A DNA stretch of 64,000 bases from Spiroplasma endosymbiont of Clivina fossor (GCF_964031115.1 NZ_OZ035006.1:1364001-1428000); one strand, 5' to 3'; shown: positions 52,175-64,000, counted from the stretch's first letter. The notes: generated by a model from the letters alone, not told the origin. Numbers and translations are program-made.

Positions 52175-53226
52175 ATTAAAATATAATACCGCTGTTTGTT
52201 GGTTTGGAGTTAAACCCTTATGTTGGTATTTTCATTTTCAGAGATTTAAATAATTTTGAATATTAGTAAAACCTAAACCATGATAATGAATTAAGGCTTC
52301 TTTAAGACTAGATTGTAATTTACTGATTTTATTTAAGTTACGATAACTAGCTTCAGGATTAATTGTTGTTTTAGTTACACATAAAGTAGAATTTGTTTGT
52401 TTTGCTACTAAAAAATATAATTTTTGCATATCAGAAGTAATAATTGAATTTTCGTTAATTAATTCTTTGTTCATATTTTCAATAACTCATTGTTTTTGTA
52501 AACGTTTGGTGTTTGTGGATTTAACATAAATATTGTTATTATTATCAATTGCCATTTGAATACAGCATTTAGTATTAGTTGCGAATGGGTCAAGGTGAAT
52601 TCTTCGTGGATCAGTTTTATATTTGAAATTTCCTTTATGGATTTCTTTAATAAATGTTTCATTGATTTGGATTTTACCAGATAATTTTTTAAATTTTAAT
52701 TGGGTATTTTCTAATTGTTTTGATTTCATTAATTTTTGACGATTATATCAAGCAGTTTTTAATGTAGTTTTAATAAAACGAGAAATTGTTTTACTAGATT
52801 GCCCCAGCAATGAAATTTGAATCAATAAATTTCATTGTTCATAATTTAAATGATTTCAATAAATAAAATGATTACAAAAAGCGTCAAAACTTGCACGGCA
52901 ATTTTTACATAAATATTTTTATTTTCTGAATTATGTCCATTTTTAACGCAATGGTAAGATTCACATTTAGGGCATTTAATACCTTGCGCTCTAAATTTTT
53001 GATCAATTTCATTTAACCGTTTTTGTTTTTTTATTAATTCTGCTTGTTGTTTGACTTTTTCATAAAATTCTAAAAATTGATCATCTGTTAAAGTATTTAC
53101 TAGTTCTTGAATTATTTTTTCCATAATTATTATCCATCTCTATCATATTAAAAATATACCTAAAATTAAGTATATTCAATAAATATCAAGAGTTTTCGAC
53201 AAAATTAAAAATAATTTCTCTAAACA

Positions 53227-53260
53227 AAAATACCTAACATTATACAATGTTAGGTATTTT
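53227..53260 (-). terminator. terminator of the ATP synthase operon
   Basis: Minus strand AAAATACCTAACAT, short loop, ATGTTAGGTATTTT then TGTTTAG. 14-bp perfect stem, 11 bases after the last gene. Confidence 0.88.
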
Positions 53261-53270
53261 AATTAAATTA

Positions 53271-53492
53271 TTACTTTATTCACAATTCAACCCCTAAAAA
53301 AGCAATAAACAAACTACCTACCAAATATGTTAACATCAAGGTAACAAGAAAATAAAATAGCACCGCCTCACGAGGTTTTTTAGGATTCAAAATACTATTT
53401 CATAATACAGCACTAGTTCCCACACTAGAAAACAAAAAAGCAATTAAATAAATCGCAATTTTAATTAAATGAATTGATAACGCCGTATCCAC
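53271..53492 (-). CDS. small membrane protein, DUF1146-like
   Basis: 73 aa starting with GTG 53492 after AAGGGAG. Two membrane segments (residues 9-30 and 46-67) separated by LNPKKPREA. Position right after atpC and the shape fit the DUF1146/YwzB proteins that follow atpC in Firmicutes. Two Trp are TGA. Function unknown. Confidence 0.6.
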
Positions 53493-53509
53493 AAATAAAC
53501 TCCCTTCTG

Positions 53510-53827
53510 CTAAAAATTAGTTATCTTAGTATGCCGATCTTTTGCTAACTGTAATAAATTATTTTTCGCTTTATCATCATATTCAATATAATCAGTTAAA
53601 ATTTTAACTTCTTTCTTTGTTGAATATAATATTCCCGAAGAAATAAGTAACTTATAAGTTTTTTTATGTTGTTTAACAAACATTTGTGCTATTTCTAAAT
53701 TAGCAACAATAGGAATATGATGTTCTAAAATTCCGATATAACCTTCAGTAGTTTTAACAGTTACAATTTCAACAACATCATCAAAGAAAATTCCTAATGG
53801 TGTTATAATTTTTAGTTTTATCGCCAT
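53510..53827 (-). CDS. atpC: ATP synthase epsilon subunit, short form
   Basis: 105 aa. The N-terminal beta-sandwich is complete (LKIITPLGIFFDDVVEIVTV, GYIGILEHHIPIVANL, KLLISSGIL, VKILTDYIEY). The C-terminal helical pair is shortened to one helix (KNNLLQLAKDRHTK), where most bacteria have about 135 residues. The second helix is what inhibits the enzyme in other bacteria, so self-inhibition may be reduced. Confidence 0.9.
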   Translation of the reverse strand: MAIKLKIITPLGIFFDDVVEIVTVKTTEGYIGILEHHIPIVANLEIAQMFVKQHKKTYKLLISSGILYSTKKEVKILTDYIEYDDKAKNNLLQLAKDRHTKITNF

Positions 53828-53842
53828 TATTTTAACCCTCTG

Positions 53843-55264
<1,422 letters not shown>

Positions 55265-56101
55265 CTAATTTGTACTATCAGCCGCAGCAATAATTTCCGC
55301 AATCTCTTGCGTTATTTTAGCTTGACGAGAACGATTATATTGCAATGTTAAATTATCTTTCAACTCATTAGCATTATTAGTAGCATTTTCCATTGCTAAC
55401 CTTCTTGATGCTTGTTCCGATACTTGTGATTCACTAATGGCACTATAAATAATAGTATTTAAATATAGTAAAATTGTTGTTTCTAATACCGTTTGCGCAT
55501 CCGGCTCAAACTCAAATAATGAATTTTGCTGAGCATTAATTTTAGCAATCGGTAACAATTGCAATACTGTTGGTTGAAACGAAATACTATTAATAAATTT
55601 TGTATAAACTAATTTAATCCGTTCAATTTCTTTATTATTAAACATACTTAAAACTTGAAAGCCAATTTCTTGTGCTTGATGATATTCAAAATTTAAATCT
55701 AAATTAGAATAACTACTAATGACATTATAATCACGATTTTGATAATAACTAATCCCTTTCGCACCAATTACAATTAATAAATCACTTTTTTTAATTTTCG
55801 GGATGACTAATTTATGAATATTATAGTTATAACCAGCACAAAGACCAATATTAGAATTAATAATAATTCATACTGTTCGGAGATGGGACCCACCATCTTT
55901 TTGTAAATATATGGAATCATTAGTATTACTAATAATATGATGAAAAACATCATACATTTCTTCACTATAAGGTCTAATCTCTTGAATTCTTTTACTAGCT
56001 TTTTTCAATTTTGCTGTTGATACTAATTGTAAAGCACGAGAAATTTTACCAATCGTATTAATTGTTTGAATACGATTTTTAATCCGAAAATCTTGGGGCA
56101 T
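55265..56101 (-). CDS. atpG: ATP synthase gamma subunit
   Basis: 278 aa. N-terminal IKNRIQTINTIGKISRALQLVSTAKL and C-terminal SRRLAMENATNNANELKDNLTLQYNRSRQAKITQEI are the two halves of the rotor coiled coil. Starts 5 bases after the atpA stop. Confidence 0.96.
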
Positions 56102-56106
56102 AACTA

Positions 56107-57711
56107 TTAATGACGACCTTTTTTAACTTTAATTTTACCTTGAATCAATAACAATTCTCATTGTTCTTTTGTCCCATAACTAGTAATTTCATATTTATCA
56201 ATTTTACTAACTAAATGATAAACTACTTTAATAATTTCCGTATCAACTTTACTTTTTAACTCTTTAGAAAAGGCTTTAACCTTTTTTAATTCTTGATATA
56301 TCTTATGAGCTTCTTTATTATTTTTAAAATAATTAATAATATTTTCTTTAAACAATAAAATCTTATCTAAAGGAACTCATTGAATTCTTCGTAAATTAAT
56401 TGCTAATAATAAAATTGCCTGATTAGTTTGTGATAATGGACTATATTGTGTTTGTTTTAAAATATCAATTGCTCGTTGGCCATGTTCTAAAACCCTTTTT
56501 GTCATCTCATCTAAGTCCGAACCAAATTGGGCAAAAGCTTGTAATTCATTATATTGGGCTAATTCTAACTTTAATGTTCCCGCAACCTGCTTAATGGCCT
56601 TAATTTGAGCAGCACTACCAACTCGCGAAACTGAAAGTCCAAGATCAACAGCAGGGCGAATCCCCCCATTAAATAATTGACTAGTTAAAAAAATTTGACC
56701 ATCCGTAATAGAAATAACATTTGTCGGAATATAAGCTGAAATATCACCAGCTTGCGTTTCAATAATTGGTAACGCTGTAATTGAACCATTATCTTTATTT
56801 AACCTTGCTGCTCGTTCCAATAATCGTGAATGCAAGTAAAAAACATCACCCGGATATGCTTCTCTTCCTGGTGGTCTTCGTAACAACAAGGCCATTGTCC
56901 GATATGCAATCGCATGCTTACTTAAATCATCATAAACAATTAAAACATCTTTCCCTTGTTCCATTCATTCCTCAGCAATAGTAATACCCGTATATGGTGC
57001 TAAATATTGTAATGGTGCTAATTCACTGGCCCCAGCAGCAACAATTGTCGTATAACTCATTGCTCCCGTTTGTTTTAATCGTTCCACAATTTGTGCAACA
57101 GTAGAAGATTTTTGACCAATGGCAACATAAACACAATTAACATCTTTCCCTTGTTGATTCAAAATCGTATCAATCGCAATGGCGGTTTTACCAGTTTGGC
57201 GATCACCAATAATTAATTCTCGTTGTCCCTTACCAATAGGAATCATCGCATCAATTGCTAAAATACCTGTTTGTAATGATTCATCAACTGATTGTCGTGT
57301 CATAACCCCCGGGGCAATTCTTTCAACAGGGCGTTTCTTTTTACTTTTAATCGCTCCTTTACCATCAATCGGTTGCCCTAAGGCATTAACAACTCTTCCT
57401 AGTAACTCATCACCAACAACAGTTTCAACAACTTGTTTCGTGCGTTTAACAGCATCGCCTTCTTTAATATAAGTATCATCACCCATTAAAACAACACCGA
57501 CAGCATCTTCTTCTAAGTTTAAAACCATGCCATAAACATCATTATCAAAAAGTAATAATTCACCCAGCATCGCTTTATCTAAACCATGAAGCACAGCAAT
57601 TCCATCACCGACGCTAATAACACTACCTTCTTCACTTAATTCCATCTTTTTACCATAATGTTTAATTTGACTTTTAATTACATCAGCAATTTCATTTACC
57701 TTAAATGACAT
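56107..57711 (-). CDS. atpA: ATP synthase alpha subunit
   Basis: 534 aa from ATG 57711. Walker [23 protein letters not shown] and [21 protein letters not shown] are conserved. It carries a basic C-terminal extension ([12 protein letters not shown]) of about 20 residues. Overlaps no neighbour; 14 bases after atpH. Confidence 0.98.
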
Positions 57712-57725
57712 CAATATCACCTGCC

Positions 57726-58250
57726 TTACTTATTTTCAATATTTCGTTTCATCGCTAATAACCGTCCTTTTATTGAACCATCAAAAATTTGATCTTGAAC
57801 TTTTACTTTTATACCCGCAATTAAACTAAGATCAATTTTATTAACTAATTCCACTTTTTGTTGTAAAATTTTTCCAATTTTCTTCTCAATTTTATCAATA
57901 ACTTCTTGTTGCAATTTTATCGTTGAAAAAACAATCCCATAAAAAACATTTGCTCTTTCATTGCACAGATTACGAAACACTTTAAGAATTAATCTTACTT
58001 GCCGAAAATTATTGCGATCAATTAATAATTTAAAAAAATTAACAAAAATATCATTAGCTTTATCTTGAAAAATTTTATCAATAATCTTTCTTTGTTTTTG
58101 TTTTTCTAAATTATGAGTTGACAAAATATCAATAATTCGGGGATATTCAAAAAACAATTTAATTAAATGAATTGACTGTTTAGACATAATATCAAGTTGC
58201 TTTTCTTCTTGTCCTAACTTTAATAGTGCTCATGCTCAATTTTGAATCAT
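57726..58250 (-). CDS. atpH: ATP synthase delta subunit
   Basis: 174 aa from ATG 58250 ([20 protein letters not shown]), which restores the N-terminal helix with two TGA Trp codons. C-terminal [26 protein letters not shown] is the family signature. AGGAG precedes the start, within the end of atpF. Confidence 0.94.
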
Positions 58251-58261
58251 TAAACTAACTC

Positions 58262-58798
58262 CTAATCCAATTCATTAATAAAATCAGCAATCAAAACTTC
58301 ATTTTGTTCACGATCAATCTCTTTTTCCAAAATATTTTGCGCCATATTAAAAGCAACATCAATAATCTCTTGACGAATGTTTTCTTCCGCTTTAATCCGT
58401 TCTTTTAAAATATCTCTTTGCGATTGTTCATCAATTAACTTCGCCTCAATGCTCGCCTGATTAATAATTTCTTGTCTTTGCGTTAAAGCTTCCACTTTAG
58501 CATCATCAATAATTTGCTGTGATTGCATTTTAGAATCCTTTAACAACGAATTAGCTTCTGTTTCATATTTTGTGGCTTGCGTTTGTTTTCTAATCGCATC
58601 ATCAATTAAATCTTTAATAATATTTCTTCGCTTTCGCATTAATTGTTTAAAAGGTTTATAAAGAAAAAAACCTAAAACAACTAATAAAACAACAGTTGCC
58701 AAAATATGAGCAATGAATACCCACACATTAGGAAATAATTGATTAATAATATTTTCTTGTTCAATTTTATAAAAAATTGCTAAATTACTTAACAACAT
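58262..58798 (-). CDS. atpF: ATP synthase b subunit
   Basis: 178 aa: N-terminal membrane helix (FIAHILATVVLLVVLGFFLY, residues 28-47), PFKQLMRKRRNIIKD, then a long charged helix to the C-terminus. The stator stalk. Confidence 0.95.
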   Translation of the reverse strand: MLLSNLAIFYKIEQENIINQLFPNVWVFIAHILATVVLLVVLGFFLYKPFKQLMRKRRNIIKDLIDDAIRKQTQATKYETEANSLLKDSKMQSQQIIDDAKVEALTQRQEIINQASIEAKLIDEQSQRDILKERIKAEENIRQEIIDVAFNMAQNILEKEIDREQNEVLIADFINELD

Positions 58799-58811
58799 CT
58801 AACCTTATTCC

Positions 58812-59102
58812 TTACGCAACAAATATTAAAATTAATGCAATAACAAGACTATAAATAGCACCAGTTTCTGCAATAGCACAACCAATAATTAACATTGTTC
58901 TAATCTTACCATTAGCTTCTGGATTTCTTCCTACTGCCTCAGCAGCTTTACCAGCAGCATATCCTTGACCAATCCCCGCACCAAAACAACCTAAAACAGC
59001 AATCCCTGCTCCAATAAATTTGCCCCATGAGGATGAGGCATCACCACTAGCCAAAATCGCTCCAACAGTATTAATACTATTTATTATTTCCACAGTCATC
59101 AT
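58812..59102 (-). CDS. atpE: ATP synthase c subunit
   Basis: 96 aa, two membrane helices with the loop GRNPEANGK. Ion-binding Glu lies in [12 protein letters not shown]; a Gln in helix 1 ([11 protein letters not shown]) accompanies it. Strong RBS GAGGAGG 9 bases before ATG 59102. N-terminal polar extension is longer than usual. Confidence 0.96.
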   Translation of the reverse strand: MMTVEIINSINTVGAILASGDASSSWGKFIGAGIAVLGCFGAGIGQGYAAGKAAEAVGRNPEANGKIRTMLIIGCAIAETGAIYSLVIALILIFVA

Positions 59103-59158
59103 CTATGTTATCCTCCTCTACATATTATATTAAATATTTTGTGAACTAAATGAATCAA

Positions 59159-59905
59159 TTATCCATCAGCTTCACGCGTATTAATAGCACCTTCTTTACT
59201 ACCGGATTTTTCATCACCAATTTCTAATTTTCAATAAACTAATGTTAAAATTGAAAAAATAACCGCTTGAATAACACCAAAAAAGATATCAAAGTAAAAA
59301 TGAAAAAATGGTGCTAAAAATCCTGCTAAAAAATTCACTTGACCAATAATTGGGACTTGTCGGGAAATTAAATCACTAAATTGATACAACAACGCCATAA
59401 TAATACTGCCACCTAAAATATTTCCAAAAAGTCGAAATGAAATGGAAACTAACGGCACGAATTGCGTTAATAATTCTAATGGATTTAAATATCGTTTAAA
59501 AAAAGCTAATCTTTGAAATTTAATGCCAAAAATATAAATCCCTATAAATGTCACTAATCCCATCGCAAATGTTGTTGTATACGATGTCATCTGTGATTCA
59601 AAGCCAACAATTGCTAACAAATTACCAACAATAATATATGACAACAAATATAAAAAATATAATGTTAATCATTTAAAACTCGGTCCTAAAATACTAATAA
59701 TTAAATTTTCAACACCTTTAACACAAAGTTCCACAATTAATACTAATCCTTGTGGTTCAAGTTTAGGATCAAGTTTTTTTACTTTTAAAAAATATATTAA
59801 AGTAATTATAGTAATTATTAAAGTTGTTAAAATAATCGTTGTTATTTGTGGAACAAGTTTCCACGGATCTCATAATTCAAAACTTGCATACATCTTAAGA
59901 TTCAT
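59159..59905 (-). CDS. atpB: ATP synthase a subunit
   Basis: 248 aa from ATG 59905, overlapping the atpI-like gene by 11 bases (an ATG at 59893 is the alternative). FRLFGNILGGSIIMALLY holds the essential Arg of the ion channel; the last helix is FFGVIQAVIFSILTLVYW. The C-terminal tail (GDEKSGSKEGAINTREADG) is polar. Confidence 0.95.
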
Positions 59906-60308
59906 CCTTCAAGTTCCTCTTTTCTATCAAAGCATTATACATATTAACAATTAAAGTTGCAAGAAAAGCAAGTATTAAACCAAAAATACTACTAAAAATA
60001 TTAAAATATTCATTAAATAGCATAATAATCAAAACAGGAATTAAATATAATAATACTCGCAATAAAAAAAGTAGCTTTATTCCTAATTTATTAATTGATT
60101 GACCGCGTTGGATTGTATACGAAGTTAAAAAAATTAATAACAAATAATTTAATAAACTAAAAATACTTGTTGTAACAAAACCAGTAATTAAACTTCAAGA
60201 CAATCAATTAATTATAGAAAAAATTATTGTTACTAAGAGTCCAATAAAAATTAATAACCCTAAAACAATCATTATTTGTTTTTCATATTTCCAATTAATA
60301 TTTTTCAT
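59895..60308 (-). CDS. AtpI-like membrane protein (MG406 type)
   Basis: 137 aa with four hydrophobic segments starting QIMIVLGLLIFIGLLVTIIF. First gene of the atp operon, the place of atpI. Poorly conserved in sequence; some AtpI proteins help c-ring assembly. 9 bases after upp. Confidence 0.7.
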
Positions 60309-60317
60309 TATAACTAT

Positions 60318-60944
60318 CTACTGTGTATCAAAATAGCGATCTCCTGCATCACCAAGACCCGGAACAATATAACCATTTTCATTAAGCTTCTCATCAACTG
60401 CTGCTGTATAAATATTAATATCAGGATGGGCTTTTTCCAGTTTTGCAATTCCCTCGGGGGCAGCTAATAAACAAATAAACTTAATATTATGTGATACTTT
60501 TCATTGTTTAACAATATCAATTGCAGCTATTGCCGTGCCACCCGTTGCTAGCATTGGATCTAAAATTACTGTATAACTATTTTCCACATTATTAGGTTTT
60601 TTTTCTAAATACTTCTTAGGTTGCAAAGATTCTTCATCACGATAAATACCAATATGACCAATTTTAGCATTAGGAACCAATCCTAAGATTTCATCAACCA
60701 TTCCTAAACCCGCCCTTAAAACCGGAACAAGAATAATATCTTGAGCAATTTTCTTACCAGTAGTAGCCACCATTGGTGTTTCAATTGAAATTTCTTGTAA
60801 CTTCAAATCCTGAAAAACTTCATAAGCCATTAATCGCGTAATTTCATTAACATTTTCTTTAAAAATCTTACTATTGGTATCTTTTTTTCGTAATCTTGTT
60901 AACTTATCATCAATTAAAGGATGTTTAATAATAAATAGTGCCAT
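60318..60944 (-). CDS. upp: uracil phosphoribosyltransferase
   Basis: 208 aa. ARLMAYEV-like [29 protein letters not shown] loop [18 protein letters not shown] and C-terminal [14 protein letters not shown]. Salvages uracil to UMP. Directly upstream of the atp genes, as in many Firmicutes, and probably co-transcribed with them. RBS AGGAG precedes ATG 60944. Confidence 0.96.
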
Positions 60945-60965
60945 ATTATTTCACTCCTATTAAGA

Positions 60966-60971
60966 ATTATA
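60966..60971 (-). promoter_or_regulatory. -10 element of upp-atp promoter
   Basis: TATAAT on the minus strand, 22 bases before ATG. The hexamer 17 bases upstream is TTACTA, a weak -35. IS1595 at 61005 lies just behind it. Confidence 0.6.
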
Positions 60972-61004
60972 CTACGTTCTTATATTTTTAGTAATAAAAA
61001 ATAA

Positions 61005-62046
61005 TTTTAATTTTGTCGAAAACTCTTGATATTTATTGAATATACTTAATTTTAGGTATATTTTAATATGATAGAGGTGGATAATAATTATGGAAAAAAT
61101 AATTCAAGAACTAGTAAATACTTTAACAGATGATCAATTTTTAGAATTTTATGAAAAAGTCAAACAACAAGCAGAATTAATAAAAAAACAAAAACGGTTA
61201 AATGAAATTGATCAAAAATTTAGAGCGCAAGGTATTAAATGCCCTAAATGTGAATCTTACCATTGCGTTAAAAATGGACATAATTCAGAAGGAAAACAAA
61301 AATATTTATGTAAAAATTGCCATGCAAGTTTTGACGCTTTTCGTAATCATTTTATTTATTGAAGTCATTTAAATTATGAACAATGAAATTTATTGATTCA
61401 AATTTCATTGCTGGGGCAATCTAGTAAAACAATTTCTCGTTTTATTAAAACTACATTAAAAACTGCTTGATATAATCGTCAAAAATTAATGAAATCAAAA
61501 CAATTAGAAAATACCCAATTAAAATTTAAAAAATTATCTGGTAAAATCCAAATCGATGAAACATTTATTAAAGAAATCCATAAAGGAAATTTCAAATATA
61601 AAACTGATCCACGAAGAATTCACCTTGACCCATTCGCAACTAATACTAAATGCTGTATTCAAATGGCAGTTGATAATAATAATAATATTTATGTTAAATC
61701 CACAAACACCAAACGTTTACAAAAACAATGAGTTATTGAAAATATGAACAAAGAATTAATTAACGAAAATTCAATTATTACTTCTGATATGCAAAAATTA
61801 TATTTTTTAGTAGCAAAACAAACAAATTCTACTTTATGTGTAACTAAAACAACAATTAATCCTGAAGCTAGTTATTGTAACTTAAAAATAAAATCAGTAA
61901 ATTACAATCTAGTCTTAAAGAAGCCTTAATTCATTATCATGGTTTAGGTTTTACTAATATTCAAAATTATTTAAATCTCTGAAAATGAAAATACCAACAT
62001 AAGGGTTTAACTCCAAACCAACAAACAGCGATATTATATTTTAATA
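61005..62046 (+). mobile_element. IS1595 copy, 3' end lost
   Basis: Left terminus at 61005. It stops at TATTATATTTTAA near 62044, where a different element (AGACTTGGTAC) begins. Confidence 0.9.
61090..62046 (+). pseudogene. IS1595-family transposase, frameshifted and truncated
   Basis: Two extra A in AACTTAAAAATAAAATC (about 61882) shift the frame. Also Arg-to-His in the zinc ribbon (CKNCHASF). The last codons are missing. Confidence 0.88.
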
Positions 62047-62301
62047 GACTTGGTACATAACCTTTAATTTTATCTACTATTTTGATAATATTATTTCCTA
62101 GGTGAAATACAAATGTTAGATAAATACAAAGACGAAAACAAATTTTATAGTTTAATAGGCATAAAATATAAAACTTTCATGAAAATGGTAGAAATTTTAA
62201 AAGAAGGTGAAGCTAAACAAAAACAAATTGGTGGTAGACCAAATAAATTATCAATAGAGCAAAGATTACTTATGACTTTAGAATACTGAAAAGAATATAG
62301 T

Positions 62302-63369
62302 AGACTTCTTGCAAAATTAATATGATAATTATAATTTTTAAATTTAAAATAAATATAAAAGTGTTATTAAAATAATTTTTAGATTATTTTTACAAATATT
62401 TTGTCATTAAAACATAATAAAAATTATTATTTACAATAAAAAAAGACTGAAATTTTAAATTATCAAATATATTTAAACTAATAGTTGTAAATTATAAATT
62501 GAAGCTATTAAATTAAATCTTAAAGCAAATCTTTTTCTACGATTTCGATATTTTTCACTAATAATTTTAAATTTTTTAAGTATAGCAAAAACATTTTCAA
62601 TAACAATTCTCATTTTTGAAATTCGCTCATTATTTTGCTTTTCTTCTTTATTTAAAGGGTTTTTCTTTGATTTTCTTTTAGGAATTAAAACATTATGATT
62701 AATTTTTTGTATGCCTTGATAACCTAAATCCACTAAAACAGTTGTTTCTGGTAAAAATTTAATTTTTGAATCTTTTAAAATTTTAAAGTCATGGTTTTTA
62801 CCATAAGAAAAATCAGAACTAATAATTTTTTTACTATCTTTTTCAATTATAACTTGTGTTTTTATTGTGTGTTTTTTCTTTTTTCCTGAGTAGTGCTGTT
62901 TTTGTCTTTTTTTGGGCGTTGGATTTGGCTTTCAGTTACATCAATTATAACAGTCTTATCTTTGAAATAATCTTTTAATAGTGATTTTTGACCAGTAAGT
63001 TGTTGAAAATTAGGGTGTTTTATTAAAGTGTCTTCAATTCATTTGATATTTCTATAACAACTACTTTCACTAATATCATAACTTTTTGCAATATGAAAAT
63101 AAGTTCTATATTCTCTTCAATATTCTAAAGTCATTAAAATACGATTTTCTAATGATAATTTATTGGTTCTTCCGCGACGAAATCTCTTTTTTAATTCTTC
63201 TATTTTTAAAATTTCTAGCATTTTATTAAAAGTAGTATGTTTAATACCAGTTAATCTTAAAAAATTTTTATCACTTATTTGATTATTTTTTTTAAATTTC
63301 ATTTAAATTCCACCTTTTTATTAAAAACAACAATTCAATTATATTTTAAATTAATTTTGCAAGAAGTCT
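62302..63369 (-). mobile_element. IS5-family element
   Basis: 1068 bp with AGT repeats at 62299-62301 and 63370-63372. Sits inside the related but distinct IS5-type element. Confidence 0.92.
62473..63302 (-). CDS. IS5-family transposase, made by -1 frameshift
   Basis: Intact two-frame gene. Confidence 0.85.
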
Positions 63370-64000
63370 AGTACATATCGTATTATTGCAAAAAAATATA
63401 ATATTAGTCATGTTAGTTGTATTCGTAATATCTTTTGAGTTGAAAATACTCTAATAAAAAATAGTCACTTTCATATACCTGGCAAAAAGATATTATTAGA
63501 AAATAAGGGTACTACTAATAATTTATTAGCAATTGATGCTACAGAAATTCCAATTGAAAGAATTAAAAAAAACTAAAATTATTATTTTCTGGTAAGAAAA
63601 GGCAACATTCATTAAAATCGCAAATAATTATTGATTTATTTAACAATAAAATTATTTCAGTAGATTTTTGTTATGGCAGTACTCATGATTATAAGTTATT
63701 TTTAAAATCAAATACACTTATAAATCCAAAATTAGAATTAATTGCCGATTCAGGATATCAAGGTTTGCAAAATGTTCATAAAAATACATTATTGCCAATT
63801 AAAAAGAGTAAAAATAATCCTTTAAATCCAGATAAAAAGGAATATAATAGCTTTTTAAGTAAAGTTAGAATTGTCATTGAACATGTTTTTGTTAGATTAA
63901 AAAGATTTAAAATACTAGTTTATCGTTATCGCAATAAGATTAGAAGATTTGGATTACGATTTAACTTAATTTCAGGAATATATAATTTTGAATTAAGCTA

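Larger units (their letters stand above)
51098..53124 (-). pseudogene. IS1595-family transposase, split, frameshifted, catalytic Asp changed
   Basis: GTTTTCCTTCTGAATTATG has lost 4 bases (about 52920), breaking the zinc ribbon. The first catalytic Asp codon is Asn (INETFI), as in 49187-50997; the two share this rare change, so they are parts of related copies. IS5 enters near the 3' end. Confidence 0.85.
45479..53210. mobile_element. nested IS stack between hpt and the ATP synthase operon
   Basis: The whole 7.7 kb is flanked by one perfect 8-bp repeat, ATAATTTC (45471-45478 and 53211-53218), so it grew from a single IS1595 insertion 16 bases beyond the atp terminator. It holds four IS1595 copies or pieces and four IS5 copies; one IS5 lies inside another IS5 inside an IS1595 inside an IS1595. 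Confidence 0.88.
50998..53210 (-). mobile_element. IS1595 copy split by IS5
   Basis: The left terminus abuts the chimeric segment; the right terminus abuts the ATAATTTC repeat that belongs to the outermost element, as expected if an inversion exchanged the ends. Confidence 0.85.
62047..64000 (+). mobile_element. second IS5-type element, split by IS5, right end outside window
   Basis: Begins AGACTTGGTACATAACC, a terminus different from the common IS5 copy after the first 7 bases. Interrupted by an IS5 copy (AGT repeats). Seen only here in the window. Confidence 0.75.
62113..64000 (+). pseudogene. IS5-family transposase, distinct type, split by IS5
   Basis: MLDKYKDENKFYSLIGIKYK to LEYWKEYS, then after the inner IS5 TYRIIAKKYNISHVSCIRN. 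Catalytic Asp in LLAIDATEIPIERI; frame changes -1 at AAA-AAA-AAC (slippery A_AAA_AAC, about 63566-63572) to LLFSGKKRQHSLKSQIIID, then LIADSGYQGLQ and RIVIEHVFVRLKRFKI. Homologous to the common IS5 transposase over its length but clearly divergent, for example GRPNKLSIEQRLLMTLEYW against GRTNKLSLENRILMTLEYW. Confidence 0.8.

Overview
The window is a piece of a Spiroplasma chromosome, most likely of the S. citri/S. poulsonii/S. kunkelii group. It is very AT-rich, and every housekeeping protein reads correctly only if TGA is tryptophan (genetic code 4). It carries two SpV1-type plectrovirus insertions and has an extreme load of insertion sequences. All protein calls below use code 4.

Layout. 1-5494: degraded SpV1-like prophage 1 (+ strand) between an IS1595-type element and the end of an element with GGTCGCG... 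inverted termini. 5667-9701: sufS-sufU-fthC-S1 protein-pgi. 9777-13993: a roughly 300-bp inverted-repeat element filled with IS1595/IS256 copies, then an IS5-family copy. 14166-15104: formate/nitrite transporter. 15222-31298: one deeply nested stack. An IS1595 copy is split by an IS5 copy. That IS5 is split by an 11.6-kb element with inverted termini and a 10-bp target duplication, and also by a second IS1595 that itself holds an IS5. The 11.6-kb element holds a UPF0236-type transposase remnant, a truncated ETX/MTX2-like toxin gene, IS256 and SpV1-like prophage 2. 31354-31862: six tRNA genes. 33179-35654: broken dinB, tlyA, a degenerate polyprenyl-synthase-like gene, nusB. 35738-40760: IS copies and gene debris. 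40773-45474: ackA, broken pta, yigZ-type gene, hpt. 45479-53210: a second nested IS stack whose outermost 8-bp target duplication is still perfect. 53271-60944: DUF1146-like gene, complete atpIBEFHAGDC operon and upp. 61005-64000: IS1595, and a second IS5-type element holding another IS5.

Three IS families dominate: an IS1595/ISXO2-like element of about 1145 bp (ends TTTTAATTTTGTCG, 8-bp target duplication), an IS5-family element of 1068 bp (ends AGACTTCTTGC, 3-bp ANT duplication, transposase needing a -1 frameshift) and an IS256-family element of 1321 bp. The perfect target duplications let the order of insertion be reconstructed.

The most interesting biology is in the two prophages. Each carries the large plectroviral surface protein (ORF1 type) plus, directly downstream, a small lipoprotein whose outer domain matches the N-terminal domain of the ORF1 protein of the same prophage. 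The two prophages have different versions of this domain, and the lipoprotein version follows the ORF1 version. This looks like an adsorption-domain decoy, that is, a candidate superinfection-exclusion lipoprotein. The housekeeping genes provide substrate-level and F-ATPase energy metabolism, Fe-S assembly and nucleotide salvage. pta carries four apparent frameshifts beside an intact ackA.
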